DNA of 64,000 bases from Heterobilharzia americana (GCA_944470555.2 OX104128.1:744001-808000); one strand, 5' to 3'. Positions 48,852-61,332 are shown, numbered from the stretch's first letter. A program made the numbers and translations. The notes: generated by a model from the sequence alone, not told the origin.

Positions 48852-50245
48852 ATTATTTTTCCCCCTTGGGTTCCTAGTGGGACATACGGCTTCAGTAGTA
48901 CACCTCCATTGCAATCTCTTCTCTGCAGTCTTTTCAACCTGGTGCCACATGATTGTCCACAAGCTTTCATTTCCTCCTCACACCATCTCCGCCATGTCAC
49001 TCTTGCCTCGGACGCCCAGCTCATCGTTTCCCCTTTGTATTCCACTCGAGTGCCTGGCACGTGATGCCCCTGAATGGTCTTCTCAGTGTCTGTCCAATCC
49101 AATCCTAACCATCTCCACTTTCCTCCTACATATTTGTTGGGTGATAGATTCTTGGTTGATTCGTTGGCAGAAAGGCAGAGTTCCTTGTTGCTTATTCTTA
49201 TTATTCTGGCCACCTGATCTTCAGTGTCAGTATGGAGTGAACGTAGGCGGCAGCTGTTGGTGTGATGTATGTCTGTAGTTTGTTGGAAATGCTTTTCGTG
49301 ACGCGTCAAGTTTCTTAACCATCAAATAGAATCACTGACTTGACATTGGTGTTCAAAATTCGAATCTTGTTCTTTGTGCTGAGTGCAGTAGATCCCACAC
49401 TGATTTCAGATTAGTGAAAGCCTGTGTTGCTATCTTTCCGATCCTAGTTTGGACATCCTCGTCTGTGCCACCACCGCCTGTAGGTGAAACGATGCAGCCT
49501 TGCCTGGGTAGGTGAAAGAGATTACTTCCTTTAGGTTTCTCTTGTTGTGATGCTGTTGTTGGTTGAGTATCTTCATTATCCAAATTCATATAGGGGACGA
49601 ATTGTTCCAAATATCTTCATTACCTCTGTCTTCTCTACATTCACTTGAAGTCCCATCTTCGCTGCCCTGCCTCTTCTATCAATTTTTTAGTTTTTGTCTG
49701 TAGATCTTCGAATTTGTGCAATATTAGACATGAGTCATCATCGGCGGCGATATCGAAATCTTCTAAGGTCTTTTCGTCGGTCCAGCGTATGCCCAACTTC
49801 TCGCTCCTCACGGTTTACTGCATGATCCAGTCGACCACAATCATGAAGATTATCGGTGATAGTAGACAGCTTTGTCTTACTCCTGTCTTCACTTCAAAGG
49901 CATCACTGAGCTTTCCATTGTGGATCACTTGACATGTGGCGTCTTCATATAGTTGTTGAATGAGGTTGATAAAGGTTTGTGGCACTAAAAGCGTAGTGTT
50001 GAAGCAACTGCCTGCTAAATTAGTTCTCGGTCGATGCTGTCGAAAGCCTATTCAAAGTCGATAAAGTTGAGTTGAGATAGAGGATTGACTGCCATTGTAT
50101 ACTCTGTTGTATGATGATGCATAGCATCGCGTTGTAATTTGATCCACACATGAGTCGTTCTTCCTAAAGCCAGCCATCCAGCATGTTCCGGTCGTAATTA
50201 TGAATCCAGCGCATGCTTTAGTCGGCATAATATTTTGCTTGGGAT
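48852..50245 (-). pseudogene. RTE/SR2-like LINE (copy A6), RT to 3' end
   Basis: The longest minus copy of family A. RT motif A at about 50036-50075 reads LNFIDFE*AFDSIDRE, with a stop replacing Lys. The motif C region is at 49729-49760 (D-I-A-A-D-D-D). 'NEDTQPTTASQQEKPKGSNL' follows (49353-49610), then 'RVTWRRWCEEEMKACGQSC' (48788-49309). It ends at ATTATTATT-type sequence near 48852. Frames change at least three times. Confidence 0.85.
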
Positions 50246-51369
50246 GTGAATAGAGCCTGATCAATTCGATCCGGTCAGCAACGAGATAATACAAGGAGTA
50301 ATATGTATTAATCATTACCTGTCTTATTGGTGATATTCTTCATTGTATTACAACGTTTTTATATCCTTGTTATTTAAATAACTGAGAAGTCTGATACGAT
50401 ATAGTCACATCAGAGTTGAATTGATTTGTCATGATAGAAAGATGATGACAAAGAATCGTATTCTACATTTTTGGGCGTTCTAAATTATTTATTTAGGTTG
50501 GTAATAAATGAACGAGTGAAAGAGGGAAGGAATACATCTACGTTATTTAGATCGATTGTACCCTTTTTATAATGAACACTTTCTACAGAGATCTAGGTCA
50601 TTTCTGGGTTTGACTGTTCTTACATCCTTTAGGTGTTTACAATTTCTTCATCTTATTTCTCTACTTGTTGGTAGCTTTGTTGATGATTTTTTTCCCATTT
50701 ACTTTTATTCCATAGATATGCTTTCATCTTTTAATTGCCTTAACCATACTCTGTTTTCAAGCTGTATAAACAATATAGACGTGGTCTAATTGCTAAGCTT
50801 TTATATAGTCATTTCTGAACACAATGATTAATATCAACTTCTCGAAGATATCCTCTGCTTAGAAAGTATCAAAGTAGTTTCTTTTGATGACGTTGAATAC
50901 GGTTAGTGTATAGTTAAGTTGAAACTGCCTCTAAACAACCAACTTTCACTTGGTTGATACCTCATCCCGCCCACTAAGATGTTAGAAATTATGCATAGCA
51001 TAATGAGAGTGGCTGGCGGTCGGCTTCAACTGCTTAGATCCGTCCGCATATTATTTTACTTCAGATCATCATTTTGTTATTGTTCTCCCTTCCTCTCCCT
51101 TCTTTAATTTTCCTTGGGACTTTCTGCTAATTTTTCCACCGAATGACTGTCACCAATGTCCTTTTTATCTGATATTTATAATCAAGACGAATATGAATTG
51201 GAGTACATACACATCCACATACCATACAACAAGAGACATGCAATTTCACACTGTATGATTAGTTATCATAATTTGGGAAGACAATGACTATACGAAGAGG
51301 ATTGGACGAGGAGATTAAATATACGTTTTTTGAATTCATTTATATATCCTTGATATTTTAATTTTGATT

Positions 51370-51490
51370 ATTTCCCTGAAGAAGCTTGGACCAGACTTCC
51401 GTGCGAAACGTTGGAATTATTTGATTTCGAACCCCCCTATGATTTACACAAATACAATTCTATGTCTAATGTCAACCTTTTACTCAACGC
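51370..51490 (+). repeat. dispersed repeat also at 11200-11290
   Basis: The block 'CGAAACGTTGGAATT' through 'ATGTCTAATGTCAAC' matches 11200-11290 in opposite orientation. The nearby 'CCTGAAGAAGCTTGGACC' is like untranslated ends seen near Penelope-like or other retroelements. Class unknown. Confidence 0.45.
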
Positions 51491-51929
51491 CCAATATTTG
51501 CCATACTATACGATCAAATCTTGATCATAGTTTATATATATTTCTCTTTTATCTTACCTCATTCTGTGGTGCTGATTCGAAGTGTAGCAAGTTGAACGTT
51601 ACACAGTACTGACAGGTCTCATGTTAATATTGATTTATTGACTTCATTGGCTGGTGCACACAGCTATGTACGGGATTTTTGTCTGCACACTTCTACTCAG
51701 TAGCTTGATTGTTATCAGTTGTATGCAAAAGAGGGATTTAACTCTTGTATGAAAACTGTTGAAAGCTTAGATTTTATTCGGTTCAGTATAGATTCTCACT
51801 AGTTGGAAACATATTTAGCTGGTCTCTAATCTAGTGAACAGTCAAGTAGTATAACCGAATGAATGCTCTGATGAGAGGATAACTAAAGACTCCTCACTAA
51901 ATATCTCAAGGTTCATGAAGGATGAAACG

Positions 51930-51962
51930 AATATTATAATATAATAATTATTATTATATTAT
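51930..51962. repeat. AT-only palindrome
   Basis: An almost perfect inverted repeat (AATATAATAA then TTATTATATT with a short centre). It could extrude as a cruciform and has no gene association. Confidence 0.6.
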
Positions 51963-52533
51963 CAATTCGATAAATACAGCTCCAGATTATAATGAAATAC
52001 TTGATCTGACTTTCATGTTTGTTACATGATCCAACTTTCGCGTTTCAGATCTTTGAAGAAGCTGATTGTCTAAAAGTAATTCTCATTCCATCAGTCTCTG
52101 GCGGAAATTTCACCACTTTTCTTAGTACTGTGTATTTTTGTTTTGAAGTGAAACCTGATTAAACAGTTTATACAATTCCTTACTGATCACTATAATTACT
52201 TTCGAATACTTCAGAAGGTAAACTTCATCTATAGACATGGGAACAGACTTTGAATTGGAGAGATCATATAAATCGCATTTCTGTTTTTCACTTGTTCAAG
52301 TTGTTGTTCTCTGAAAGTATTATATTAGATAAGAAGATTTTAGCATTCCGGTTGTAGAAGTTGTATTATTTTTATTTTGAAACTCATCGACTTGTCCTAC
52401 CCTTACTGCAGTCAAATGTGTTGTCCGTCGTTAATACTTTCATTTGGAGGTTTTTGGCGATCAGAACATGATACCAGTCCCACTGGCTATCTTTCGTTAG
52501 ATGGTTACACTTTTCCAACATAACTGATTTTCT

Positions 52534-52590
52534 CAGGTTGGTGTTCATTTATAGACTACTATCCATTGAAGGAACATTAGAAACCACTAT
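52534..52590. mobile_element. family H terminal fragment
   Basis: Only the mutated terminal repeat ('AGGTTGGTGTTCATTTATAG') and the 'GAAGGAACATTAGAAACC' section remain. The ribozyme and tRNA-like parts are missing. Confidence 0.45.
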
Positions 52591-52609
52591 TTTTATATTG
52601 ATACACGTG

Positions 52610-52815
52610 GAAAAAAATCAAAATGGTATTCGTGGGTGATCTGAAACAACAGTTTTATGATTATCTGTTTGCCTGTGACTAGCAGGAGAACCCAGAACGC
52701 GTGTTTCGTTCTATTTGAGACTCGTCAGCTGGCGGTACCTGCACCTCAGTGAGTAATGTTGTTCCCTCTGAGACTCGAACCTCGTACCTATCGCTTCAAA
52801 CGCCAAGGGCAACAG
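52610..52815 (-). mobile_element. Sm-alpha-like SINE, minus copy
   Basis: B box on the minus strand is GGTTCGAGTCTC; hammerhead at 52690-52742. CTGACGA and GAAA are intact and the cleavage triplet is GTT. Stem II (GTCT/GAAC) and stem III (CAC/GCG) each have a mismatch. Confidence 0.7.
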
Positions 52816-54560
52816 TGGTCAAACACTTGAAGCCTTCTCAGGTTTTCCAGCTTCAATGGTCATGTTTCACAGTTATACGGTAGAACAGAGTGCACTGCTG
52901 TGCAGTACACACCATACTTAATAGACAGTCGGATATCACAGTGGCGCTGCAAGTGGTGTAAGTTGGCGAAAGCCAACCGAGTGTTTCGTAACCGTGCAGA
53001 GATTTCATCAGCCACTGAGGCACCAGGGCTGATCCCTACTTCCCGGATAATTGAGGTGGTCGACACACTCAACCACTACACTCGTTTGTTAGCCGCAGTG
53101 GGGCACCGTAGAAAACCAATACTGGAGCAACAATTTGCATTTGGGTGGTGAGAAATGCAAACATTTCCAAACATTCTCAAATTGCCACTGAAAGTGTTCA
53201 GAAGACCCTGCATCTTGTCAGCGTCTTCACGTAATAGGACAATGTCATCTGCATATTCTAAGTCTAACGAAAATTCACCTGTGGTTAGGTCAACGTCTGT
53301 GTAATCAGGTGATGAGAGGGAGACCTCTATAAGAATGTCTATGATAAAATTGAATAAGAATGGAGAGAGTGGGCATCCTTGACGGACACCACTCGATGAG
53401 GATAGCTTCCTGGACATCACACCATAGGATGTAACGCCCACAAGTGTTCGAGTAGAGAGCTTTCAATAAGTTGATGTACTTACTCGGCACGCCTTTCATT
53501 TGTAGACATTGCCATAAGACTTCTCAACCAACGGAGTCGAATCCTGCAGTCTTCAAGTCGAGAAATACACCTAGTGTTGGGCGTCGGTAAGCGTGTCTGT
53601 GTTCCAGAACCTGTCTCAGCATGAATATTTAGTCGATACAACCTTAGACACTATGTTCGTCAGGCTGATTCCTCCGTGGTTATCACAAGAGGACTTCTCG
53701 CCTTTCTTGAAAACTGGGATAATCAGTGATTTAGACCAGTCAGAGGGGATCGTATTTGATTCCCATATACTAGTTAATACTTCCGTTAACCTGACTAAGA
53801 GCACCCTACCACCATCCTTGTATACCCCTGGAGCTAGTCCGTTTGGTGCTGCCGCCCTTCCTCGTTTCAGGTTATCTACCGCTTTCTCGAGTTCCACAAG
53901 TGCTGGGGATCTATTCAAATGTTCTGTTCAGGATTTGACGGGATAGCGGACAACGCAATTATGACAGGAGGCCAGTTAAACTGTTCCTCGAAGTGTTCTG
54001 CTCATCATTCCAGTCGTCTTCTCTGCGAGTGAATCGCAGATCCGTCCTTCTCCGCTATAGTCTAACTAACCGTTGTTGACTTTTTCCACCCATGGGACAT
54101 CTGCTTAAGGCCTGTTACACTCAGCCTTTTGTGTATGATTATTTTGAACTTTTGTATATTTGGGGCTGGATGGTCGAGAAGAAAAGATAAATGAACCAAA
54201 ACCGCTTACCCGTCTGACCGTGGTGTATTGTGGAGTGTGTTATTTTTGGGGCTGACCTTTTCTAACCCCCAATTCCACTGAGAAGGCAGCACTGCTGGTC
54301 ATACAAGGGAAACACCTTACTGCTGTCACACCCCATCCAGCTAGCAGCAGTACGACTTCGCCCTCAGACCCCCATCATAGTATAGCAGTTCACAGCACAA
54401 CGGTAACTGCTCTTCGTCTAACCACTATCGAACAGAAATTTCTGGTATGGTAGGGCCTCGAGGGAACAAGTGTTCCACCAGCATAGCACGTTGAGTCATT
54501 GTGATATGCAAGCTCGACCACCACGTCAAGGTAGCAGCTGTCAGCTGGGTATCGCAAATG
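52800..54560 (-). pseudogene. YADD-family LINE (family B), RT-containing copy
   Basis: The most complete family B copy, read on the minus strand from about 54560. After a decayed 5' part, 53616-53918 encodes the RT fingers ('KAVDNLKRGRAAAPNGLAPG' and 'KSLIIPVFKKGEKSSCDN'). Near 53550, motif A reads F-L-D-L-K-T-A-G-F-D-S and its Arg is a stop. 53305-53499 has 'MKGVPSKYINLLKALYSNTC'. 53076-53441 has 'SSGVRQGCPLSPFLFNFIID' and an intact YADD (53244-53255). 52860-53072 has 'ISARLRNTRLAFANLHHLQR'. At least three frameshifts and stops make it inactive; the order of motifs is that of a normal non-LTR RT. Confidence 0.9.
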
Positions 54561-54659
54561 CAGGCCAATGTTGCTGTGGTAGTTTTTAATCATTCCTTGT
54601 GAAGGTTAATCAAGATTAACCGTCATCTTCAGCATTGTGGGACAATTCATCGTCTTATT

Positions 54660-55680
54660 TCATTACTATTATTATTATTATTATCCGTTGTCCCTTGGGT
54701 TCCTAGTGGAACATAGGGCTTCACTAGCACGTCCTCATTTCACTCTCTTCTACACAGTCTTTTCTACCTGGCTCCACCACACGAGCTTTCATTTCTTCCT
54801 CACATTTCCTCCTCCATGTCACCCTCAGCTCAGATACCCAACTCATGGTTTCCCCTTTGGCTTCCACTTGACGGCGTGGCGTGCGACGTCACCAAACCGT
54901 CTTCTCAGTGTACACCCAATCCAAACCAATGCAATCCATCTCCACTGCCTTCTGCATATTCGTTGGGCGATGGGTTCTTGGTTGGTTCATTGCCAGCCAG
55001 TCAGAGTTCCTTGTTCCTTGCTTATTCTTATTACACTGGCCATCCATCTGATCTTCAGTGTCAGTATCAAGTGAGCGTAGGTATCAACTGTTGATGAATG
55101 TCTGTAGTTTGTTGGAAATACTTTTCGTAACGCACCGCCAAGTCTCTCAATCATCACATAGAATCACCGATTTACTTGACTGATATAAGTGTTGAAAATC
55201 TGGATGTTGTTCACGCTTTATGCTGAGTGCAATGGAGTGGAGTGGAGTGGAGTGCAGTAGATCTCCACACTGATTTCAGATAAGTGAAGATGTGTCTTGG
55301 TGTCATTCCATTCCTCGCTTTGACATTCTCATCTGTGCCACTGCCGCCGCCACTGCCTGTAGTTGAAACGATGCTGTCTAGGTAGGTAGGTAGGTAGGTA
55401 GGTAGGTAGGTAGGTAAGTGTAGATTGATGAAAGAGATAACTTTCTTTAGATTCCTGCCGTTAATGGTGATTGGTGCTTGTTGTTGTTGGTTGGGTATCT
55501 TCATCACCTCTGTCTTCTCTACGTTCACCTGAAGGGAGTTTTGTCTTCCTTCGCTACCCTCTCTCTTTTCCCAACTTGTTGTTTTTCATCTACAGATCTT
55601 CGAGTTTGTGCGACAAAAGACATTAGACACAAATCCTCATCGGCGGCGAGATCCAACTCTTCTAGGATCTTTTCATCGAT
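54660..55680 (-). pseudogene. RTE/SR2-like LINE (copy A7), left arm of inverted pair
   Basis: Minus copy, 3' end marked by (ATT)n at 54665-54685. The block at 55211-55528 has 'NVEKTEVMKIPNQQQQAPIT', and the motif C region is at 55628-55657 (D-L-A-A-D-E-D-L-C). The stretch 54816-55094 differs from the matching part of copy A8 by one residue in 92 when both are read in the same antisense frame, so the two copies are nearly identical. An expanded GGTA repeat sits at 55378-55416. The copy ends about 190 bp before receptor exon 55872-55979. Confidence 0.85.
55378..55416. repeat. (GGTA)n tetranucleotide repeat inside copy A7
   Basis: About nine units. The same site in copy A8 (59659-59686) has about five to six units on the opposite strand. 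Confidence 0.9.
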
Positions 55681-55871
55681 CCAGCCATCTTCTCACTTCT
55701 TTATTTCATTATACAAGTTGTTTAATTTCCAGTATAGAATATACCACCCCCAATAAATTTGTAATTTGTAAGCTGTCAGATTTCTATTCGATGCTAATAT
55801 GTATCATGCTTATATTGGATAGATTGTTCATTTTCAATTGTTTATTTGTGTTTTACTCTTTTGTTTTGAAG

Positions 55872-55979
55872 GTTGAAGATAAAATGCAATTGTTGAATAG
55901 TAGTTGGAGTGAAATTATCCTATTGGAATTTATTCATTTCTATCTAACACATTTAAATAATGTTAGAAGGGCCGATTCG
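55872..55979 (+). CDS. NR5A/FTZ-F1-type receptor, LBD signature exon
   Basis: 36 codons, phase 0 at both ends: acceptor TTTTGAAG|GTT, donor TCG|GTGAGT. It starts 'VEDKMQLLNSSWSEIILLEF', which completes the nuclear-receptor LBD signature (helix 4-5; equivalent to 'VDDQMKLLQNCWSELL' in NR5A). The Trp, Ser and Glu after the LL are kept. The charge pattern and 'SWSE' favour NR5A over RXR- or ecdysone-type receptors. Skipping this exon would keep the frame but remove the helix 4-5 core. It lies between two inverted, almost identical RTE copies. Confidence 0.9.
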
Positions 55980-56149
55980 GTGAGTAATTTTCTTGTTTCT
56001 TCCTTTATTATATGATACTTGAATATTTCAAGAAAAAAAAGAGTGAATTGTTATTTTTTTGATTAAAGATATTAGATTTCGTGTTTGGCTGACACTCATA
56101 TGATATAAAGTTGAAATACACATAAAATTGAGGCATCGGTGCAGGAGCC

Positions 56150-56425
56150 TATATACCAATAGTGATCGATCAATTTGATCCATTCAACGATGGGATAATA
56201 CAAGTAGCAACATAAAAACTCTATACCTATCGCACAAGAATCGGTTATCGTGACTCAGTAGCCTAGTGGATAATCCCTTGGCGTTTGAAGCAATGATCAT
56301 GAAGTTCGAGTCTACATGGGAACAATATCATTCCTCACTGGGGTTGAAAGTACATCCAGTTGACGAGTCCTGAATAGGACGAAATGCACGTCCTAGACTT
56401 ACTGCTAGTCACTATTCATTATTAT
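56150..56425 (+). mobile_element. Sm-alpha-like SINE, plus copy
   Basis: Hammerhead at 56350-56400: stem II GTCC/GGAC and GAAA are perfect and the cleavage triplet is GTC, but the core reads TTGACGA (C changed to T). That single change should abolish cleavage. tRNA-like head with GTTCGAGTCT. Confidence 0.7.
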
Positions 56426-56779
56426 CAATCTAAAATAAACATAGAACTAGTACGAAGTATGTCTAGGATTTAATGCAACATTGGGGTCGTAATTCTCACT
56501 TTCACTGAATTAGACATGTAGTCTAAGAATCATATTCCCCAGTAGCCGATAATCCATCCGTAGTTTATACATAGAATATGTCTTCCAACCATACTGATGG
56601 GCACCCACCAGTTTATTCACTTCGTAAAAAAACCTTCCTTAGTTTTGTCTCCTACTTCCTTTCGCGCTTCAGTTTATCAACATATTTTAACTTTTTATGA
56701 GTGTTGCCTCCCTCCGTCATCACAACAACAAGCAGGCAGGAAAATTGATATAGAATCTGTCACAGAAGTGCATCGATTC

Positions 56780-57610
56780 AAGTTGCCACATTTGATAGCA
56801 GCATTGAAACAAGTGGATAGAAGACGAGTGATGTAACGAGGTAGACAACTGTGTATGAAAGGATATAGAATAAATTGATGAAAGATTCATGAAAATACTG
56901 AAGAATTTGAGGATAAAATATTGTGCATGCATCTGCCCTATTCTGACTAATTTTCAGCTATGCCACTAAAAGTCTGCAACCACCGAGTTCGTTCGTCTTG
57001 AGGACCCCAGTCAGGCAGTTTATATCTCTCCACATGGTTCAAACCAACAGTCAAGAACTTCATCAACTGGTCCCAACTTTTGGTCTTGCCACCATGAACC
57101 CCTCTTCCAACCTAATGCAGCTTTTCGTAGCATGGCCTCTTCGAGGTAGACGTTTGTCGGGCATTCACAACCCATGTCCGAGGCATCTTAGTCGACATAG
57201 GTTAAGAACTTCATCAGTTGACTTGCTTATCTTCCCTGGTACCTTTCATCTGACCTTCAAATTGCTCACTTGGTGGTCCCATCAAACTCCAGCAGTGCTG
57301 CGAAGATACCTATGGTCGAAACTCTGTGGTCTCTGCATATCTTCTACTTTCAACGGTCATGTCTCACAGATGTGCAACAGGACAACGAACTGCGACCCAG
57401 TATACTAGTTCTTTAATAGGTAATTGGATATCTCTCCAATCGGCGCCAGAGATGATGGAAATTGGCAAATGCCAAACGGGCGTTTTGTATCCAAGCTAAG
57501 ATTTCATCTGGAACCAACTCGTTCGAGTTGATGCAACTCCCTAGTAGGTGAAGCGGCCGACACATTCTACCACTTCACTCTTTGTCGCAACAATAGGCTA
57601 TTCGCATTAA
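56780..57610 (-). pseudogene. decayed LINE C-terminal region (family C)
   Basis: Minus relic. The outer part near 57300-57600 corresponds to the 'VDHFTYLGS...RIQ.ARLAF' region and the inner part to the 'GRCRLPGW'-type end. Open frames across it on the + strand are shadows. Confidence 0.6.
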
Positions 57611-59053
57611 GAAATGTTCAAACTGATGTATGTATGTAACCTGAGAATATATTGTTTATCGTAACGCATGTAGTTAGCTTAGAGATTTTGTCAATTGCTT
57701 TATCTTACTTCACTTTCCCCAGACGAACAGGAACTCAGAAATCTTACCGATGTATGCGTTTGTGTACTAAGTAGTTGGTTATGCTAGTATAGTATGTGTA
57801 ACATATTCAGTTTAAGGATGCATTAGATTCGTTGTATTCTGTAGAACGCTTCGGTTATGCAAGATTAAGACATCACACCATTCTGTGATAGTATAAGCAA
57901 GTTCAGGCTTCTTTATTGAGTTTCTTATGTCATCTGCCGGGAATCTATGCGGTAAGAAAATACAAATAGGAATTAATTAACTTTTATTAAGTGTATTATA
58001 AATCAACTGGTGTTTCCTGGGGATTAACTAATTTCAGATTAGTTTTCATCATGAATCAGTATCAGCTACGGATCCATTAACAGATTTCTCGAAGCTTTGT
58101 TGAGCATTGACAGAAGTAGAAAAACATAAATCATACGATTCTAACTTAGTGACTAGGTGATGTTGCTTGGAAGTTACAAATTAGGACAAAATAGCTGTTG
58201 AATGTTAACAGTTTTCAATAGATTATTCCAAGTATATCGAAACAGTTATCTCATAGCTTTGTTTTTGTTTTATCTGCTATCTTTGCCACCATTGATCTGT
58301 CTTACCATCTTCTAAGTATAATATTTGTTATTCGTATGCTAACCTAAAAAGCTCTAAACAATTCGGTGATATGAGTTGAATTTGTTCGACTGCAGTGCAG
58401 ATGAACTTGGTGCCGAACAAGCGATACAACCATCTGATGTTTAAATAATACTCATGTGGTTTCAAGTTATTAAGCGGTATATTTGTATGTTTATGGTCTT
58501 GGTAGTGCAATGTATAAAGGCATCGGTTGTAAACCGTAAACTGATTAGGAACTGAAAGTTCTAAGTGAGTTCCTCTTAGGTCAATGTCATTTAAATAGTT
58601 ATATTTTCCCAGTAAGGTAGGTATATAAAAAGTAACAAGTTAAAAAAACTACTTTTTTCAGTTATGACCAATTTCCTCCTTACCCATTGTACTGATATGA
58701 ATTCAGTCGTTATCAACATGGAACATGGCAACTTGTCACAAATCAGTGTACGCATATATATGGACATAATATACTTAACAGCCCAATAATAGTGATGATG
58801 CATATGTGTATATGGTTAAAGGAGGAACAGAAAATGCTATGACACTGTTATACAGTTCGCTGATCATCTGACCTCTTATTTATCACTTAATCAGATCATT
58901 AAGAAATTCTTTTTAAATAAAATAGCGATAAAATGACTAACGATCCGTAAACAACTTGTAACCTGCCTTTAGAATTACCCTATAAACTAATTGGGATGTT
59001 AAAATCTTTTTAGTAATAATTAGGTTATATTTTGTGTTTACTTGTCCTTCTAG

Positions 59054-59054
<1 letters not shown>

Positions 59055-59128
<74 letters not shown>
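59055..59128. repeat. (TA)n microsatellite
   Basis: Pure alternating TA of about 74 bp, the longest in the window. Confidence 0.95.
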
Positions 59129-59131
<3 letters not shown>

Positions 59132-59274
59132 GACCGCGTTTGTTTGCGGCTACAGGAAGACGGATAACTTCTATGCCAGTTTCGGCGAGGTAGCTAACTT
59201 TCGCCTTTGCATCAGTGACTTACAACGAACAGCTTTTTCCGCAGGCTAAGGTTACAGTTAACACGTGATGTCGT

Positions 59275-60375
59275 GCCTAGTCGTGCACTCGATATAGACA
59301 ACTTAACCAACGTATTATCACCGATGATCTTCCTGATTGTGGTCGACCTGATCATACAACAAACTATGAGAAGCGAGAAGATGGACATACTCTGGATAGA
59401 TGAAAAGACTCTAGAGGGTTTGGATTTCGCCGCCGATGAGGATTTATGTTTAATGTCTTTTGCCGCACAAACTCGAAGATCTGTAGATGAAAAACAACAA
59501 GTTGGGAAAAGAGAGAGGGTAGCGAAGGAAGACAAAACTCCCTTCAGGTGAACGTAGAGAAGACAGAGGTGATGAAGATACCCAACCAACAACAACAAGC
59601 ACCAATCACCATTAACGGCAGGAATCTAAAGAAAGTTATCTCTTTCACCAATCTACACTTACCTACCTACCTACCTACCTACCTAGACAGCATCATTTCA
59701 ACTACAGGCAGTGGCGGCGGCGGTGGCACAGATGAGAATGTCAAAGCGAGGAATGGAATGACACCAAGATACATCTTCACTTATCTGAAATCACTGTCAG
59801 ATCTACTGCACTCCACTCCACTCCACTCCATTGCACTCAGCATAAAGCGTGAACAACATCCAGATTTTCAACACTTATATCAGTCAAGTAAATCGGTGAT
59901 TCTATGTGATGATTGAGAGACTTGGCGGTGCGTTACGAAAAGTATTTCCAACAAACTACAGACATTCATCAACAGTTGATACCTACGCTCACTTGATACT
60001 GACACTGAAGATCAGATGGATGGCCAGTGTAATAAGAATAAGCAAGGAACAAGGAACTCTGACTGGCTAGCAATGAACCAACCAAGAACCCATCGCCCAA
60101 CGAATATGCAGAAGGCAGTGGAGATGGATTGCATTGGTTTGGATTGGGTGTACACTGAGAAGACGGTTTGGTGACGTCGCACGCCACGCCGTCAAGTGGA
60201 AGCCAAAGGGGAAACCATGAGTTGGGTATCTGAGCTGAGGGTGACATGGAGGAGGAAATGTGAGGAAGAAATGAAAGCTCGTGTCGTGGAGCCAGGTAGA
60301 AAAGACTGTGTAGAAGAGAGTGAAATGAGGACGTGCTAGTGAAGCCCTATGTTCCACTAGGAACCGAATGGATAG
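59275..60375 (+). pseudogene. RTE/SR2-like LINE (copy A8), right arm of inverted pair
   Basis: Plus copy. Block 59273-59551 includes the motif C region at 59419-59450 (D-F-A-A-D-E-D-L-C). 59548-59916 has 'NVEKTEVMKIPNQQQQAPIT' followed by the tetranucleotide repeat in frame. The 'RWIAL'-type and 'SELRVTWRRKCEEEMKAR' end is at about 60120-60300. Stops separate the blocks. It is the inverted, near-identical partner of copy A7; unlike A7 it ends without a clear AAT tail. Confidence 0.85.
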
Positions 60376-61332
60376 GTTGAATATATGCATCTATTTGGTA
60401 GTGGTTACTGGGAGTGGGGCCCATCCTATTGAACTTTTCCGATGGAGTTCGAATTCACCTCTTATATATATCTGAGGTTATGGGAATTCGGATGAACAAT
60501 CCGAAGCTTAGAAGATACTAATTTCTAAGCTTTGGTAGTTATAAATCCACATTAAGGTGCTCATTGGAAGTCGAAGTGATCAGTTTAATATGAACCCATA
60601 TGATGCATAATGTGCTTGAAGAATGTTTGGTGTACTTATTTCTTATTAGGCATCATTCACACATGTGATCTGTTTCTCGGTGGCACACTGGTTACTGGTC
60701 AAGTATAGATAAATAGAGCTTATGTATTATATTATCACTGTAGTGTACGAACCACTTGGATCAGACTTTTACATTAACGGTTGTTTTCCAATTAACCATT
60801 CTATTCATGAGGTATAGTAGTCTCTTCTGTTTTGATCTACGGTGTTTAGTTGATTTATAGACTTCATGGCCAAACTTTTGACCTGATATCCATCGAGCGG
60901 GCTACAATATAAGCATAATGAATACCCAGACAATATGGAGGCATTTGTATAGGACTTCATCTATCAATAGAGGTTGAGCTTTTTGACATTAGGCATTGAG
61001 TAAATGGATTCTAAGTGAAGTATATTTATAACTTCTCATTAAGGTAGTAAAATGAATTCCTAACATATTACAACCTCGCAAAAGTTATTTCTTCAGAGAA
61101 TTGATCCTTTTACTGGTTATTTCATGTTTAAATAGTAAATGGCGACAATTGTTTATTACATGATGATTAGTGTCATCATTTTTTATTCTCTGAAGATCCA
61201 AGTTCCATGAAGTAGTGAAACATCAGAAATTTATTTCTCTACATCAGTTAGATTTTACTAGTTATACTGTAATTTGTATCAATTTATAACTGATAAAAAA
61301 AAATATATCTCTTTTGTTTCCTCTTTCACTAG

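Larger units (their letters stand above)
44549..55871 (+). other. intron (11.3 kb)
   Basis: Splits the receptor signature between 'KVLP' and 'VEDK' in phase 0, with donor GTAAGT and acceptor TTGTTTTGAAG. It holds the two-hammerhead element, the most complete YADD LINE and two RTE copies. 50250-51360 shows no repeat or gene that I can name, apart from a short Sm-alpha-like end at 50240-50310. Confidence 0.8.
55980..61332 (+). other. intron (5.4 kb)
   Basis: Donor GTGAGT, acceptor CTCTTTCACTAG, phase 0. Contains one Sm-alpha-like SINE, a family C relic, a (TA)n array and RTE copy A8. 57650-59040 and 60380-61330 show nothing recognisable beyond a short Sm-alpha-like scrap at 60930-61010. Confidence 0.8.

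Noticed and set aside
54637..55094. 145- and 92-codon frames on the + strand
   Set aside because: They are antisense shadows of RTE copy A7. Their near identity to frames in A8 reflects repeat identity, not protein conservation.
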